Positions 25,210-34,142 of a stretch of DNA of 53,779 bases are shown piece by piece (position 1 is the first letter of the stretch; each line of letters begins with the position of its first letter). A program made the position numbers and the translations under genes. The stretch spans positions 1-53,779 of the forward strand of contig CAJOEW010000001.1 in NCBI GenBank assembly GCA_905233525.1. The letters are read 5' to 3'. The notes beneath the pieces were generated by a model. That model searched no databases, had not been told where the DNA came from, and saw only the letters and a list, made by a program, of their open reading frames with translations. Source of the stretch: an uncultured Synergistales bacterium (GTDB taxonomy: Bacteria > Synergistota > Synergistia > Synergistales > Aminobacteriaceae).

Positions 25210-26208
25210 TTGCGTAAGTATTTTTTTGTTGCAGTTCTGTTATTTTCGGTGATGTTTACTGGAATTTCAGACGCAGGCGAATTAAAGATCGGTTCATGTA
25301 TTTATACGTTCAATGATGCTTTTATGACGCGTTATAGAAATGCTATGGCTGACGAAGCTAAAAAAGCAGGCGTTGAATTGCAGATCATGGACTCTCAAAA
25401 TTCGCAGTCTTTGCAGGATGAACAGGTTGATGAACTAATTGAGGCCGGTTTGAACGTTTTGATCTTAAATCCTGTTGATCGTATGGAAGCCGGAAATTTG
25501 ATCGAGAAGGCTAAAGCTGCAAATATACCGGTAGTTTTTATTAACAGACAGCCTGTAGCGGAAGTTTTGTCAAATTATGACAGGGCGTTTTACGTTGGAT
25601 CGCTAGCTGAAGAATCAGGGCGCTTTTCAGGTGAAATTATAGTCGATTATTTCAAAGCTCATCCGGAAGCAGATAAAGATCATAACGGTAAAATCGAGTT
25701 TATCATGCTCAAAGGCGAAAACGGACATCAAGATATGATCGCCCGCTCAAAATATTCTGTTGAAGCTATCGAGAAGAGCGGAATTTTTAAACCTGTTGAG
25801 CTTGGAAGCGCGTTAGCTAACTGGGATAAATTCATGGCTATGACGATCATGAATGCTTTTATTATGTCAATTGGGACAGATGAGATCGAAGCCGTTATCG
25901 CAAATAATGATGAAATGGCGCTCGGTGCTGTTGAAGCTTTAAAAGCTAATGATTTTAATACAGGCGATCCTGAAAAATTTATTCCTGTTGTCGGTGTTGA
26001 CGGTAACCCAGCTGCTATTGAGGCCATGAAGAATCATGAGATAATCGGAACAGTTTTGCAGGACGCTGAAACATGCGGATCTGTAGCTGTTAAATTAGCG
26101 GTAGCATTAGCCCAAAATAAAACGCCTGATAAAAATATTACAGGTTATGAATTGATTGACGGCAGATATTTTTGGATACCTTACAAGAAAAAAACGGAAG
26201 GAGAATAA
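25210..26208 (+). CDS. MglB paralogue 4
   Basis: Sugar-binding protein with a signal peptide (to about SDA-G). D14 (FND), N91 (FINRQP), H152/D154/R158 (GHQDMIAR), W183, N211 (ANND) and D236 are kept; N256 is Gln (VLQD). The calcium loop reads DKDHNGKIE, with D138 to Asn and Q142 to Glu, so calcium affinity may differ. Probably still a galactose/glucose-type binder. Start: TTG 25210, six bases after GGAGGTG (25197-25203). It lies 6 bases ahead of mglA. Confidence 0.87.
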   Translation: MRKYFFVAVLLFSVMFTGISDAGELKIGSCIYTFNDAFMTRYRNAMADEAKKAGVELQIMDSQNSQSLQDEQVDELIEAGLNVLILNPVDRMEAGNLIEKAKAANIPVVFINRQPVAEVLSNYDRAFYVGSLAEESGRFSGEIIVDYFKAHPEADKDHNGKIEFIMLKGENGHQDMIARSKYSVEAIEKSGIFKPVELGSALANWDKFMAMTIMNAFIMSIGTDEIEAVIANNDEMALGAVEALKANDFNTGDPEKFIPVVGVDGNPAAIEAMKNHEIIGTVLQDAETCGSVAVKLAVALAQNKTPDKNITGYELIDGRYFWIPYKKKTEGE

Positions 26209-26214
26209 TTTAAC

Positions 26215-27732
26215 GTGAGCGAATATTTACTCGAAATGCGTAATATTACAAAGACATTTCCAGGCGTTAAAGCTCTCGATAACGTTCAGCTCAATGTCCG
26301 TGCCGGAACTGTCCACGCTCTCATGGGTGAAAACGGCGCAGGTAAATCAACGTTAATGAAATGTCTATTCGGAATTTATAAGCCTGACGGCGGAGAAATA
26401 TTACTCAATGGCAAACCTGTTAATATCCGTTCGGCTCGCGATGCTATGGATCACGGTATAGCAATGATTCATCAGGAATTACATCCGATAAGATTCAGAT
26501 CAGTAATGGAAAATGTATGGCTCGGAAGATTCCCTGGACATTTTGGAGTCGTTGATCACAAAGCTATGTACGATAAGACTAAAGCTTTATTTGATGATCT
26601 TGAGCTTGATGTCGATCCTTTAGCTATGGCCGGTGAACAATCTGCTGCTATTCTTCAAATGATGGAGATCGCACGCGCCGTAAGTATCAATGCGAAAATT
26701 ATTATCATGGATGAGCCTACGTCTTCATTGTCTGATCGTGAAGTTGAACATCTTTTTAAAATCATTAACAGGTTACGCGCTCAAGGTGTTGCTATGATTT
26801 ACATATCGCATAAAATGAAAGAGATCCTCGAAATTTCTGATGAAGTATCAATCATGCGCGATGGAACATACGTAGGAACATGGCCGGCTGTAGGTTTAAC
26901 GACAGAAGAAATTATCAAACAAATGGTCGGACGCGAAATGACGAATCAATTTCCGCCGCGTGTTGGTAAACCTTCTGATGAAGTCGTTTTGAAAGTCGAG
27001 CATTTATATTCAACTGATAAGCATTCATTTAAAGACGTGTCGTTCGAGCTTCATAAAGGCGAAATTTTAGGAATAGGCGGACTTGTTGGAGCACAGCGCA
27101 CGGAATTTGTAGAGGCTTTATTCGGTTTGCGCGGTATAGAGTCCGGAACTGTTGATAAGGACGGAAAAATTTACAAGGCAAAATCTCCACGCGATGCAAA
27201 ATCTCACGGATTAGCATTATTAACAGAAGAGAGACGGGCGACCGGAATTTTTGGTATATTGCCGATTCTTGAAAATGCCGTAATAGCTAATCAAAAAAAT
27301 TACGCGAGCTTAGGAATATTGAACGATGCAAAACGTGAACGCGATGCCGCAAGCTCATGTAAAGAATTAAATGTAAAAGCACCGTCATTAGAAACGCTGA
27401 TTCAAAATTTATCCGGCGGAAATCAGCAAAAGGTTTTAATCGCGCGCTGGCTGTTAACAAATTCAGATATATTGATTCTTGACGAACCTACACGCGGAAT
27501 TGATGTAGGTGCTAAGTATGAAATTTATAATATTATGCTTGGCCAGATCGCTCAGAATAAATCTATTATCATGATATCGTCCGAAATGCCTGAACTAATG
27601 GGAATGTCCGATCGTATTATGGTAATGTGTGAAGGACGCGTAACAGGTTTCTTGAATAAAGATCAATTCTCGCAAGAAGAGATCATGAGACTCGCAACAA
27701 TGTTCGCCGGTCATAAAAAGACTGCTGCATAA
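26215..27732 (+). CDS. mglA: Galactose/methyl-galactoside ABC importer ATPase
   Basis: A 505-residue fused double ATPase of the sugar ABC class. NBD1 has Walker A GENGAGKS and Walker B IIIMDEPTSSLS; NBD2 has LSGGNQQKVLIARWL and LILDEPTRGIDVG. As in other MglA/RbsA/XylG proteins, the second half lacks a classical Walker A and the protein drives one permease homodimer. GTG start with GGAAGGAG upstream, 6 bases after mglB4. It serves all four upstream binding proteins, as no second ATPase is present. Confidence 0.94.
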   Translation: MSEYLLEMRNITKTFPGVKALDNVQLNVRAGTVHALMGENGAGKSTLMKCLFGIYKPDGGEILLNGKPVNIRSARDAMDHGIAMIHQELHPIRFRSVMENVWLGRFPGHFGVVDHKAMYDKTKALFDDLELDVDPLAMAGEQSAAILQMMEIARAVSINAKIIIMDEPTSSLSDREVEHLFKIINRLRAQGVAMIYISHKMKEILEISDEVSIMRDGTYVGTWPAVGLTTEEIIKQMVGREMTNQFPPRVGKPSDEVVLKVEHLYSTDKHSFKDVSFELHKGEILGIGGLVGAQRTEFVEALFGLRGIESGTVDKDGKIYKAKSPRDAKSHGLALLTEERRATGIFGILPILENAVIANQKNYASLGILNDAKRERDAASSCKELNVKAPSLETLIQNLSGGNQQKVLIARWLLTNSDILILDEPTRGIDVGAKYEIYNIMLGQIAQNKSIIMISSEMPELMGMSDRIMVMCEGRVTGFLNKDQFSQEEIMRLATMFAGHKKTAA

Positions 27733-27760
27733 AAATTTTAAATACAGGAGATTTTCTAAG

Positions 27761-29050
27761 ATGTCAAAAAATGTATCGCGCTCAACGTTTAATAATTACT
27801 TTAAGATTTCCGGCTTAATACTTTTAATTGCCGGTATAGTTTTAAAATACATGTCGACGCTCGAAAGTTTTAAGGGCAAAACAGCATCATGGAACATTAA
27901 CGCCTCAATTTATGACTTGCCGATATTTTTAGCGGTCATCGGAATATTTTTATTACTGAAAGGTCTCATGGCCAAATCCGAAGGCGAAGATATTGTTTTT
28001 TCAGGTAAGAACTTCGGAGGATTCTTAACGAATAATGCAATTTTATTAGCTATGTTTGTGCTTGTTGTAATAATATGCATAAAGAATCCTAAGTTCATGC
28101 AGGTTAAAGTCGCGCTTGATATTTTGACTCAGGCATCACCAAAATTGATCATGGCGTTAGGAATTTGTTTCACGCTTTTAATCGCAGGCACGGACTTATC
28201 AGCCGGACGCATGGTAGGATTAGCTGCTGTTATCTCGGCTTCAATGCTTCAGACAGCTACATACGCTAACAGATTTTTCCCTGATATGCCTCAAGTACAG
28301 GTTTGGCTGCCGATTGTATTAGCGATTGGTGCCTGTATGTTATTCGGAGCTTTAAACGGTTTCCTTGTTGCAAAATACGATATGCACCCGTTTATAGCAA
28401 CATTGGCAACGCAGGTTATCATATTCGGAACATGTTCATTATATTTCGATATGGAACCAAACAGCTCACAGCCGATTGGAGGCGTTCGTCCTGATTTCAA
28501 AGCTATAGGCCAAATGAAATTCTTAGCCGAAAAAAGTATAAAGAACTTCACGATGAATTGGTTTGCAGACGGTAAAGGCTTCCCTGGAATTTCGATTTTG
28601 ATACCGATCGCAATAATAATCTGTGTAATAATTTGGTTCGTGCTTAATAAAACAGTGTTCGGCAAAAACGTTTATGCTATCGGCGGAAATCGTGAGGCGG
28701 CTGTTGTTGCTGGTATAAGTGTATTTAAAAACATCATGGGAATTTTCATACTTGCTTCATGTTTATACGGTATAGCAGGAGTTTTGGAAGCAGCCAGAAC
28801 AGCAGGAGCAAATAATGATTACGGTAACGGTTACGAACTTGACGCTATAGCAGCCTGTGTTGTTGGCGGTGTATCATTAAACGGCGGTGTCGGTCGAGTT
28901 CGCGGTATTATTATGGGTGTATTGATATTCGCGATAATTCAATACGGCTTGCAGTTCTTACATATATCTCCAATGTGGCAGCAGGTTATCAAAGGCGTAA
29001 TTATAGCCGTGGCTGTTGCAATAGATTTAACGAAATATCGCAGAAAGTAA
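27761..29050 (+). CDS. mglC: Galactose/methyl-galactoside ABC importer permease
   Basis: A 429-residue inner-membrane permease. The core shows ICFTLLIAGTDLSAGRMVG, a GALNGFLVAKYDMHPFIATL segment, and GNREAAVVAGISV (the ABC coupling region), all typical of MglC. It is about 90 residues longer than E. coli MglC because of an N-terminal extension with two extra hydrophobic segments (about 15-30 and 45-65). AGGAGA lies upstream of the ATG. It is the last gene of the operon and is followed by a terminator. Confidence 0.93.
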   Translation: MSKNVSRSTFNNYFKISGLILLIAGIVLKYMSTLESFKGKTASWNINASIYDLPIFLAVIGIFLLLKGLMAKSEGEDIVFSGKNFGGFLTNNAILLAMFVLVVIICIKNPKFMQVKVALDILTQASPKLIMALGICFTLLIAGTDLSAGRMVGLAAVISASMLQTATYANRFFPDMPQVQVWLPIVLAIGACMLFGALNGFLVAKYDMHPFIATLATQVIIFGTCSLYFDMEPNSSQPIGGVRPDFKAIGQMKFLAEKSIKNFTMNWFADGKGFPGISILIPIAIIICVIIWFVLNKTVFGKNVYAIGGNREAAVVAGISVFKNIMGIFILASCLYGIAGVLEAARTAGANNDYGNGYELDAIAACVVGGVSLNGGVGRVRGIIMGVLIFAIIQYGLQFLHISPMWQQVIKGVIIAVAVAIDLTKYRRK

Positions 29051-29078
29051 TTTTTAAGAAGTTCGATTAAAAAATTTT

Positions 29079-29114
29079 CCTCCTGAGTCGTTTTTTGGCG
29101 AGGGAGGTTTTTTT
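29079..29114. terminator. Intrinsic terminator of the mgl operon (probably bidirectional)
   Basis: CCTCC (29079-29083) pairs with GGAGG (29103-29107), with added inner pairing TCG/CGA, followed by T7. The left flank AAAATTTT could also serve the oppositely directed tRNA transcript. Confidence 0.7.
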
Positions 29115-29236
29115 GTGCCTGTAATATTTTTTTATGCTTGAAAGATTTTTTAGGTCAGAAAAATAATTTAAGATAAGCATTAAAATTTACACAGCTTTTA
29201 AAAAAATCACACGAACGTAAAATAAAATATACTTAG

Positions 29237-29312
29237 TGGCGAGTCCGGGGAGACTTGAACTCCCGGCCTACAGCTTAGGAGGCTGTCGCTCTATCCACTG
29301 AGCTACGAACCC
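29237..29312 (-). tRNA. tRNA-Arg (anticodon CCT)
   Basis: A 76-base cloverleaf read by eye: acceptor GGGTTCG/CGGACTC (two wobbles), D-arm GCTC/GAGC with an 8-base loop, anticodon arm ACAGC/GCTGT with loop CTCCTAA (anticodon CCT, reading AGG), variable loop AGGCC, T-arm GGGAG/CTCCC with TTCAAGT, discriminator G and encoded CCA. A promoter lies just upstream. Confidence 0.95.
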
Positions 29313-29325
29313 GCAAAACTCGCAA

Positions 29326-29353
29326 ATTATACAGGAATTTATTTAACTTGCAA
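29326..29353 (-). promoter_or_regulatory. Promoter of tRNA-Arg
   Basis: Minus strand TTGCAA (29353-29348), 16-base spacer, TATAAT (29331-29326), ending 13 bases before the tRNA 5' end. No protein gene lies between 29051 and 29433; apart from this promoter, the tRNA and the mgl terminator I see nothing else there. Confidence 0.7.
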
Positions 29354-29433
29354 AATTTATCGCCGCCGGTGTTAGAATGTTACGCGCTTGAATTTAAATT
29401 TCTGAAAATTTCAAAGGTGATGATAAAAAAATT

Positions 29434-30318
29434 ATGCTTCTTGAATTGATGTCAAATGGAACTCTCGCAAAACTTCCTCCTGAAAATTCGCCGATAGATT
29501 TGCCTGATGAGTCTTCCGTTATGGTTTTATTGCCTCATAATAAATATTTATTAGGTCAGAAAAACGGCTCATGGCTTTACGGTTCTGACAGCTCAACCTC
29601 TAAAGAAACTCCTAAGAATGTCTTTTTATATGATAACGAAAGATTATCGCTTCGTGATGAGTCCGGAATGCCTGTAATAATTCCGGCTGACGTTGTAACA
29701 GCATTGAAGAATGAATTATATTTACAAATGACTCCGCCAGGCAATCATGTCTCTACATCGCTTATATTAAAAACTTTCATGCGTGATAATAAGGCTTTTG
29801 CTGATGACGTTGATTTTCAGAACGAGGAAATTTTTTCAGGCTTTCTAAAAAATGACAGCGAGCTTAATAAAGTTTATTGGGCGTTACGTTTTGCAATGTC
29901 ACGAGGAGAAATGGAAGCTGTAGCACGTTTAAAAATGTGGTTTAAAGCCGGAGGCTCAAGCGTTTTTGATAAGAAAGGCCATGAAATGAAGATATGGTTT
30001 TCACTGCTTGATACTCCAGATTCAGACGCGTTAAACGAACTTGAGGAGCTTAATTTTTCAAACGATGATATAAAACGCATGGCCGCACAAAATTTATCGC
30101 CGTTATTATTATTTAATCAGCGTTCAGGCTTTTTAGTTTTAGGCAGGTTTGGACGCAACGGAGATACTATATTTTTCGTATGGATATATTTTAATTCGGC
30201 TTTATGGAATGAACTACGTGAGATTAAAAAACTTCCTATCAATGAAATAATTTTGGCAGCATGGGGAAATTACGACATTGAACAAGCTATAACAGAAAGG
30301 TTGAAATATAAGCCGTGA
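29434..30318 (+). CDS. Unrecognised 294-aa cytoplasmic protein upstream of ftsEX
   Basis: No family recognised. The protein has no signal peptide or membrane helix. The N-terminal third (about 1-95) is beta-like with short hydrophobic strands (SVMVLLPHNKYLLG); the rest is mostly helical and acidic; near the C-terminus a hydrophobic strand-rich piece (SGFLVLGRFG, TIFFVWIYF) precedes IILAAWG. The stop overlaps the GTG of ftsE (GTGA), so translation is coupled, and the four-gene run with ftsE, ftsX and the EnvC-like gene suggests a part in divisome or wall-hydrolase control. This is context-based inference only. AAGGTGA lies 13 bases before the ATG. Confidence 0.75.
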   Translation: MLLELMSNGTLAKLPPENSPIDLPDESSVMVLLPHNKYLLGQKNGSWLYGSDSSTSKETPKNVFLYDNERLSLRDESGMPVIIPADVVTALKNELYLQMTPPGNHVSTSLILKTFMRDNKAFADDVDFQNEEIFSGFLKNDSELNKVYWALRFAMSRGEMEAVARLKMWFKAGGSSVFDKKGHEMKIWFSLLDTPDSDALNELEELNFSNDDIKRMAAQNLSPLLLFNQRSGFLVLGRFGRNGDTIFFVWIYFNSALWNELREIKKLPINEIILAAWGNYDIEQAITERLKYKP

Positions 30319-30998
30319 ATATAAAATTTTCAGGAGTCAGCAAAATTTTTGAACCTGATATCGCTGCTGTTGTTGATGTCAGCTTAAATATTTCTCAAGG
30401 CGAATTTGTTTATGTAATCGGTGCTACAGGTTCAGGCAAATCAACTCTGTTAAGAATGATTACTCGCGAGATACTGCCGTCAAGAGGAACTATCACTGTA
30501 GGAGATTTTGACTTAAAACGTATTCGTAAATCTGAAATTCCGTATTATAGGCGTGATGTTGGTCTTGTTGCTCAGGATTTTAAATTGATTCCAAGTTTAA
30601 CAGTTTATGAAAATATAGCCTTCGTAATGGAAATAATGGGAATGCCTAAAAAAACAGTTTCACAGCGCGCTAAAGAAGTTATAAATCAGGTTGGTTTATG
30701 GCGGCGGCGTAATATGAAACCGGAACAATTATCAGGCGGTGAACAGCAAAGAGTCGCGATCGCCCGTGCCCTTGCTAATTCGCCATCGTTGTTTATAGCT
30801 GATGAGCCTACAGGAAATTTAGATTTTAATACGGCTTCTGATGTTATGAAAATTTTGACGGATATAAATTCGGCTGGTGTTACTGTTGTTATGTCCACGC
30901 ATAATCAAATTATAGTGAACTCATCGCGCCACAGAGTGATCGAACTTTATAACGGGAGGATCATACGCGACGAAGAAGGAGGCAGTTATTCAAGCTGA
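30315..30998 (+). CDS. ftsE: Cell division ATPase FtsE
   Basis: The 227-residue ATP-binding subunit of FtsEX, which regulates septal wall hydrolases rather than transporting a solute. Walker A GATGSGKST, the signature LSGGEQQRVAIARAL, Walker B LFIADEPTGNLD and the switch His in STHNQ are all present. GTG start overlapping the upstream gene's stop; the TGA shares its last base with the ftsX ATG (TGATG). Confidence 0.94.
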   Translation: MNIKFSGVSKIFEPDIAAVVDVSLNISQGEFVYVIGATGSGKSTLLRMITREILPSRGTITVGDFDLKRIRKSEIPYYRRDVGLVAQDFKLIPSLTVYENIAFVMEIMGMPKKTVSQRAKEVINQVGLWRRRNMKPEQLSGGEQQRVAIARALANSPSLFIADEPTGNLDFNTASDVMKILTDINSAGVTVVMSTHNQIIVNSSRHRVIELYNGRIIRDEEGGSYSS

Positions 30999-31888
30999 TG
31001 ACTACATTTAAATATATATTGCGTGATACTATGAGGCTGTTATTTAATCATTGGGTGTTAGGTCTTTTGACGCTTATAACAGCCGGTGTAATGTTATGGA
31101 TACTGGGAATCACTACGTTATTTTCATTAAATCTTGAAAGTTTATTATCGCGCCTCGAAAGTGAGTTAATGGTGCAGGCGTATTTAAAGAGCGATGCGAA
31201 TGTTGAAGAAGTCTTTAATAAAATTCAGGCTCTTGATCAAGTTTCATCAATCAGAATTTTTTCACCGTCCGACAGTCTTAACAAGCTTCAGGAAAAAATG
31301 GGCTCTCAATCGCGCGTTCTTGATATGTTAGGAGATAATCCAATTCCCTGGAATTTTGAAATACACGTACACAGCGCGGAACTTGTCGAAGCTCTTGTAA
31401 ATAATCTGCGTGCTATGCCTGAAGTCGATGATGTTGTATATGCCGGACTCGTCGTAAAAAGAATTTCGGCGTTATCAAGAATTTCATCTCAAGTAGCTTT
31501 GATCATGTTCGTTTTGTCTGTAATAATTACCGCTCTGGTTATTTATAACACGATTCATATTTCTTTATATTCGCGCCGTGATGAAATAGGCATAATGTAT
31601 CTAGTCGGAGCAACAAGAGCATATATAGCTACGCCTTTCGTACTTGAAGGAACGTTATTATCATTTATAGGAGCTATCGCGGCTTCAATCGGTATATTTA
31701 TGGCTTATTTCCCGTGTATAAATTTGCTTGAAGCTAACATGCCTTTTCTTGTTCGTACGTTGATAACAGACAGGAATGTAATTTTAAGATTCTGTTTATT
31801 GCTTGCAGGTTTTGGAGCTACGCTCGGATGGGTATGCAGTTATTTGGTCGTTGCGAGATTTATAAATCTCAATACTAAGCCGTTATAA
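30998..31888 (+). CDS. ftsX: Cell division membrane protein FtsX
   Basis: A 296-residue membrane partner of FtsE. TM1 is at about 18-42, followed by a periplasmic domain of about 120 residues (the hydrolase-binding ECD, with an FSPSDSLNKLQEKMG segment), then three helices at about 168-192, 220-245 and 262-288. The cytoplasmic loop YSRRDEIGIMYLVGAT is the FtsX coupling region. It is directly followed, after one base, by the EnvC-like gene, whose product is the expected binding partner. Confidence 0.92.
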   Translation: MTTFKYILRDTMRLLFNHWVLGLLTLITAGVMLWILGITTLFSLNLESLLSRLESELMVQAYLKSDANVEEVFNKIQALDQVSSIRIFSPSDSLNKLQEKMGSQSRVLDMLGDNPIPWNFEIHVHSAELVEALVNNLRAMPEVDDVVYAGLVVKRISALSRISSQVALIMFVLSVIITALVIYNTIHISLYSRRDEIGIMYLVGATRAYIATPFVLEGTLLSFIGAIAASIGIFMAYFPCINLLEANMPFLVRTLITDRNVILRFCLLLAGFGATLGWVCSYLVVARFINLNTKPL

Positions 31889-31889
31889 C

Positions 31890-33050
31890 ATGAGAAAATT
31901 ATTTATACTGCCTGCAATTTTTTTATTACTTCCTGAAATTTTATACGCGGCCTCAACACCAACTATAAGCTCTCAGATCGCGGCAGAAGAAAAAAAACGC
32001 AACGAATTAACGCGCCAAATACAGGAATATAAAAAACAAATACGTGACATGAGCGGCCAAGTTCAAAGTTTATTGACGCAGCTTAACACGTTACAGCAGG
32101 ATGAATCTTTTGCAGGCCAGGAGCTTATTGTGCTTGAACTGCAGAATAAAAAGATCCATGAAGATATAACGCTGCTTGACGATTATATGAAGCGTGAACA
32201 AATTAAAATAAATGAATTATCCGAACAAATGCGCGGACGCGTTCTTGATATGTATAAATACGGCACGTCTGAAAATATGCGTATGCTTTTCGCCTCCAGA
32301 AGCGTATTTGAAGCCGTTGAGAATGCCTATTTATTAAATTTAATGACGCGCCAGGATGAAGACATCATGAAAAAATTACATGACAGCCTTCAAAATATGG
32401 ATCTGTCGCGCTTAACTATGGACGATCAGCAAGAGCGCTTAAAAGAAAAAACCCAGGCAATAAAATTACAGCGCGAGAAATATAATAAATCTATTGCTGA
32501 CACAAACGCCTTCATAAATTCTATACGGCGCAAAAAAGAATTAGCAGAAGCCGCCGAACGTGAAGCAGAACAAGCCCAAAAAGCCGCCGGAAAAATGATC
32601 GCTGAACTCCAAAAAAAACGCGAGGCCGAACGTAAAAATTTCCTGAATGACAAAAAAAACGGCGGTCTGTTCGATTGGCCTATACGCGGTATTATTTCAA
32701 GTCCTTACGGCGAACGAATGCACCCTATTTTAAAACGCAAGATATTACATTCCGGAATCGATATCGTAGGTAAAAACGGTGCACCTGTTAAAGCTCCGGC
32801 AGGCGGTGAAGTAATTTATGACGGCTGGCTTAGAGGTTACGGGCGCGTTGTTGTTTTAGATCATGGCCGCGGCTATTCAACTTTATACGCTCATTTGTCA
32901 GCCAGTTTAGTCCGTGAAGGCCAAGTAGTAAAATCCGGTGAAACGATCGCTAAAGTAGGCAAAACCGGAAATACAACAGGCTATCATTTACATTTTGAAG
33001 TGAGAAAATTCGGAACGCCTGAAAATCCTATGAAGACATTGAGGCGTTAA
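31890..33050 (+). CDS. EnvC/PcsB-type exported M23 peptidase with coiled coil
   Basis: A 386-residue protein: signal peptide (about 1-21), a long coiled coil (about 27-255) and a C-terminal LytM/M23 domain (about 260-386). In E. coli EnvC is a catalytically dead activator of amidases; here both zinc motifs are intact (HSGID and HLH), so direct endopeptidase activity is likely. The gene begins one base after ftsX, and FtsX normally binds the coiled coil of such proteins and gates the hydrolase at the septum. No amidase gene is adjacent. Confidence 0.9.
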   Translation: MRKLFILPAIFLLLPEILYAASTPTISSQIAAEEKKRNELTRQIQEYKKQIRDMSGQVQSLLTQLNTLQQDESFAGQELIVLELQNKKIHEDITLLDDYMKREQIKINELSEQMRGRVLDMYKYGTSENMRMLFASRSVFEAVENAYLLNLMTRQDEDIMKKLHDSLQNMDLSRLTMDDQQERLKEKTQAIKLQREKYNKSIADTNAFINSIRRKKELAEAAEREAEQAQKAAGKMIAELQKKREAERKNFLNDKKNGGLFDWPIRGIISSPYGERMHPILKRKILHSGIDIVGKNGAPVKAPAGGEVIYDGWLRGYGRVVVLDHGRGYSTLYAHLSASLVREGQVVKSGETIAKVGKTGNTTGYHLHFEVRKFGTPENPMKTLRR

Positions 33051-33066
33051 TATAATAATAAAAAAA

Positions 33067-33123
33067 CCGTTGTGCAAAATTCATGAGCTTATATGAAAAA
33101 TACACAACGGCCTAATTTTTTTT
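33067..33123. terminator. Bidirectional intrinsic terminator
   Basis: CCGTTGTG (33067-33074) pairs exactly with CACAACGG (33103-33110), with A6 before and T9 after. It ends the ftsEX operon and faces the broken MBL gene. Confidence 0.75.
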
Positions 33124-33152
33124 AAGAGCTTATTTAAAGCTTCATAACTGTT

Positions 33153-33552
33153 TTATTTTCGAGTGCTAAATATCCTTTTTAATGCGTCAGCGTCTTCAGG
33201 CGATATATATACTTTTGCATTCGGGAAGCTCCTAAGCTCGCCAGTATGATCCGGATGTTTATGCGTTACTAAAATTTTCGTGACCTGTTCTTTTTTATAG
33301 CCGAGTGCCTCAAACGCTGAAACATAATCCTTAACGCGCTCGCCCATGTAAACTTGTGTTTTGTCATTCGGCGGAGTGTCTTTTGTTTCTTTCGGCATAC
33401 CTGTATCAACTAAAATTACTTCTTTGCCGGTGTCGATTAAATAATTTTGCAAACTCGAAGGATATTTCACGGAAGGATCATAATTTTTCGCTTCGTCCTT
33501 TCCTCCAAGTGCAAAAGGCTGCATCATAAAGTTTAACAGCTAAGATCTTCAC
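33153..33552 (-). pseudogene. Metallo-beta-lactamase-fold hydrolase, broken at both ends
   Basis: The surviving frame from ATG 33527 (124 residues) holds the first half of an MBL fold: SLQNYLIDTGKEVILVDTG and the metal motif THKHPDHTGEL (HxHxDH). The rest of the fold, with the later His/Asp ligands, is missing. A true-looking start lies upstream in another frame: GTG 33552 preceded at 7 bases by GAGGAGG, reading MKILAVKL; it then runs out of frame with MMQPFAL, so a small indel between 33527 and 33552 broke the gene. Intact relatives usually run on for about 130 more residues. Two independent lesions argue for a dead gene. The lost function was probably lactonase- or glyoxalase-like hydrolysis. 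Confidence 0.75.
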
Positions 33553-33704
33553 GATGTAACCTCCTCAAATAAATTGCCCGTGATTTTAACATAAGGCTTC
33601 TATTAAGCAAAAGTCCATATGATTTTACGGCTGTGTGCTTGTTAAAATATTCATCATAAAAAATAAAATAGTTCTAAAAATCCTGAAGGATGTGATCAGA
33701 TTTC

Positions 33705-34142
33705 ATGTCAGCTTTAAAATGGCCGTCTGAAAAATATTCGCCTGATGTCATGTTGAAATTTGCACGTGAAGCAGCTGATAACGCTTATGCGCCGTACTCA
33801 AAATTTCATGTCGGTGCCGCAATGCTCCTTAAAGACGGTGAAATTATATCGGCGTGTAATGTTGAAAACGCTTCGTACAGTTTGACTATATGCGCAGAAC
33901 GTTCAGCGGTTGCAATGATGATTGCTCAACGAAAAAATGATCCTGTTGTTATAGCTGTAGCCGGTTCTCATGAAAACAGCGATGATTATTTTAAAATTCC
34001 TTGTCCTCCGTGCGGAGCTTGTTTACAAACATTGGCGGAGTTTAATGAAAATATGCTGATTGTGTTGGCTTCTAAAGGTACCGCTAAAATTTACGAACTG
34101 AAAGAATTTTTGCCGTACGCATTCACGCTTGAGACTGATTAA
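33705..34142 (+). CDS. cdd: Cytidine deaminase
   Basis: Converts cytidine and deoxycytidine to uridine forms in pyrimidine salvage. A 145-residue tetrameric-type enzyme with both zinc motifs: CAERSA (C-A-E with the proton-shuttling Glu) and PCPPCGACLQ (PCxxC). The N-terminal YAPYSKFHVGAA is typical. AAGGATG upstream. Its end overlaps the era frame by 14 bases; cdd-era-recO is a common order in other bacteria. Confidence 0.95.
   Translation: MSALKWPSEKYSPDVMLKFAREAADNAYAPYSKFHVGAAMLLKDGEIISACNVENASYSLTICAERSAVAMMIAQRKNDPVVIAVAGSHENSDDYFKIPCPPCGACLQTLAEFNENMLIVLASKGTAKIYELKEFLPYAFTLETD

Noticed and set aside
22510-25700. Recurring stretch encoding DKNHDGK in four places, at first sight a dispersed repeat
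   Set aside because: It is the calcium-binding loop of the four MglB paralogues; explained by gene duplication, not CRISPR or a mobile repeat.
29237-29312. tRNA-Arg as an integration site
   Set aside because: No integrase, no duplicated tRNA 3' end and no island-like genes nearby.
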